Assembly (NCBI GenBank): GCA_002331565.1
Contig: DCZC01000221.1
Span: forward strand, 7,120 to 13,984
From: Gemmatimonas sp. UBA2094
GTDB lineage: Bacteria; Gemmatimonadota; Gemmatimonadetes; Gemmatimonadales; Gemmatimonadaceae
Length of the DNA: 6,865 nt
Reading direction: 5' to 3'
This document shows, piece by piece, positions 6,176 to 6,865 of the stretch. The number at the start of each line of letters is the position of its first letter. Position 1 is the first letter of the stretch. Below the pieces are notes generated by a model, which did not search any database, was not told where the DNA came from, and saw only the letters and a list, made by a program, of their open reading frames with translations. The position numbers were made by a program, and so were the translations under genes.

Positions 6176-6865
6176 AGCACATCCTTCGTAGAGTGGCGAC
6201 GGGGTTCGCTCCGCTCGCGCTGCTGACCTTCGGGGCATGCGGCGACGCCGATACCGACAGTGTGCAGGTCGGGTACCGCGGCACGGCAATGGAGCAGAAC
6301 TATGACCGCGGGGATCTGAAGGCGAAGTTCTCGGCCGTGAAGATTCCCCAGAGTCCGCCTCCGGCCGGCGAATCCCCGCCGGGACCGCTGCCGTGGAAGA
6401 ACGTGCAGGTGCTCAACGATGTCAGTGTGGCCGAGTTCAGCCGCACGATGATTGCGATGAGCACGTGGGTGGCCGGTACCGGGAATTGTGCCTACTGCCA
6501 CAACGTGGCGGCCTTCCAGGACGACACGCTCCCCAACGGCAAGCCCCTGTATACGAAGCTGGTGGCCCGTCGCATGCTGCAGATGACGCGCAACATCAAC
6601 GGGAATTATTCCCAGCACGTGAAGAATACCGGCGTCACCTGCTACACCTGCCATCTGGGGAAGCCGCTGCCGAATGGACTCTGGTTCTATTCGAGCCAGA
6701 CGGACTACCTGCGGCACTATCTCGATCGCGACGGTGCCCGCGTCATCACCCAGGGTGTGGCGCCCGGGAACACCAACCGCAGTTCGGTCAAGCAGGCGGA
6801 GTGGACGTACGCGCTCATGATCTCGCAGTCCCGCTCCCTCGGCGTGAACTGCACGTACTGCCACA
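6172..6865 (+). CDS. pufC: Reaction-centre multiheme cytochrome c subunit, 3'-truncated
   Basis: The first 231 residues of PufC, the periplasmic c-type cytochrome (normally four hemes, about 330-360 residues) that re-reduces the oxidised special pair. GTG 6172 is taken as start because of the AGGAGGT site and because it gives a signal sequence ([18 protein letters not shown]). A lipobox-like FGAC follows, with Cys23 as a possible lipidated residue, as in the Blastochloris viridis cytochrome. Heme motifs are CAYCH (106-110), CYTCH (157-161) and CTYCH (227-231); the third ends at the window edge and the fourth lies outside. By the spacing known from B. viridis, Met93, Met135 and Met216 would be the sixth ligands of hemes 1-3 and His149 that of heme 4, though Met96 and Met138 are nearby alternatives. 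[14 protein letters not shown] before heme 3 is typical. The gene is coupled to pufM by a four-base overlap. Confidence 0.95.
   Translation, partial: MKHILRRVATGFAPLALLTFGACGDADTDSVQVGYRGTAMEQNYDRGDLKAKFSAVKIPQSPPPAGESPPGPLPWKNVQVLNDVSVAEFSRTMIAMSTWVAGTGNCAYCHNVAAFQDDTLPNGKPLYTKLVARRMLQMTRNINGNYSQHVKNTGVTCYTCHLGKPLPNGLWFYSSQTDYLRHYLDRDGARVITQGVAPGNTNRSSVKQAEWTYALMISQSRSLGVNCTYCH

Noticed and set aside
1..6865. CRISPR arrays, tRNA/rRNA genes, insertion sequences or phage genes
   Set aside because: No spaced repeats, transposase frames, terminal inverted repeats or RNA gene motifs were seen; the window is fully accounted for by photosynthesis genes.

Overview
The window is part of a photosynthesis gene cluster from an anoxygenic phototroph with a type-2 (quinone) reaction centre and bacteriochlorophyll a. 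The DNA is GC-rich and almost fully coding; no stretch without a gene exceeds about 125 bases. The gene set (bchY, bchZ, bchO, pufB, two pufA genes, pufL, pufM, pufC) is proteobacterial in type. The single pufB with two unlike pufA genes, the long PufM C-terminal tail, and the absence of pufQ and pufX fit best with a phototrophic Gemmatimonadota (Gemmatimonas phototrophica or a relative). That phylum is thought to have acquired its cluster from a proteobacterium. The taxonomic call is an inference from layout and protein features, not from a database match.

Layout. (1) Bases 1-2482, plus strand: the last two thirds of bchY, then complete bchZ. Together they form the catalytic part of chlorophyllide a reductase, which reduces ring B on the way to bacteriochlorophyll a. 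(2) Bases 2427-3389, minus strand: an alpha/beta hydrolase of the BchO type, convergent with bchZ and overlapping its 3' end by 56 bp. (3) Bases 3390-3505: a short divergent intergenic region serving bchO and the puf operon. It is locally AT-richer than its surroundings and holds a near-match to the TGT-N12-ACA motif of PpsR/CrtJ-type repressors, a short direct repeat, and two hairpins in the likely puf leader. (4) Bases 3506-6865, plus strand: a puf operon in the order pufB-pufA1-pufA2-pufL-pufM-pufC. pufC runs off the window at its third heme motif.

How it works together. BchY/BchZ make the pigment. PufB and the two alpha polypeptides bind it in antenna rings around the PufL/PufM reaction centre. 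The PufC multiheme cytochrome re-reduces the photo-oxidised special pair from the periplasmic side. A long hairpin between pufA2 and pufL resembles in position the known Rhodobacter element that lets antenna mRNA outlast reaction-centre mRNA.

Most noteworthy points: two dissimilar LH alpha genes served by one beta gene, suggestive of the double-ring antenna known from Gemmatimonas phototrophica; an approximately 70-residue Asp-Ser-rich periplasmic tail on PufM; an L-Asn/M-Asp exchange in the QB proton pathway; Gln in place of the usual Glu at PufL L104; and bchO placed antisense between bchZ and puf.
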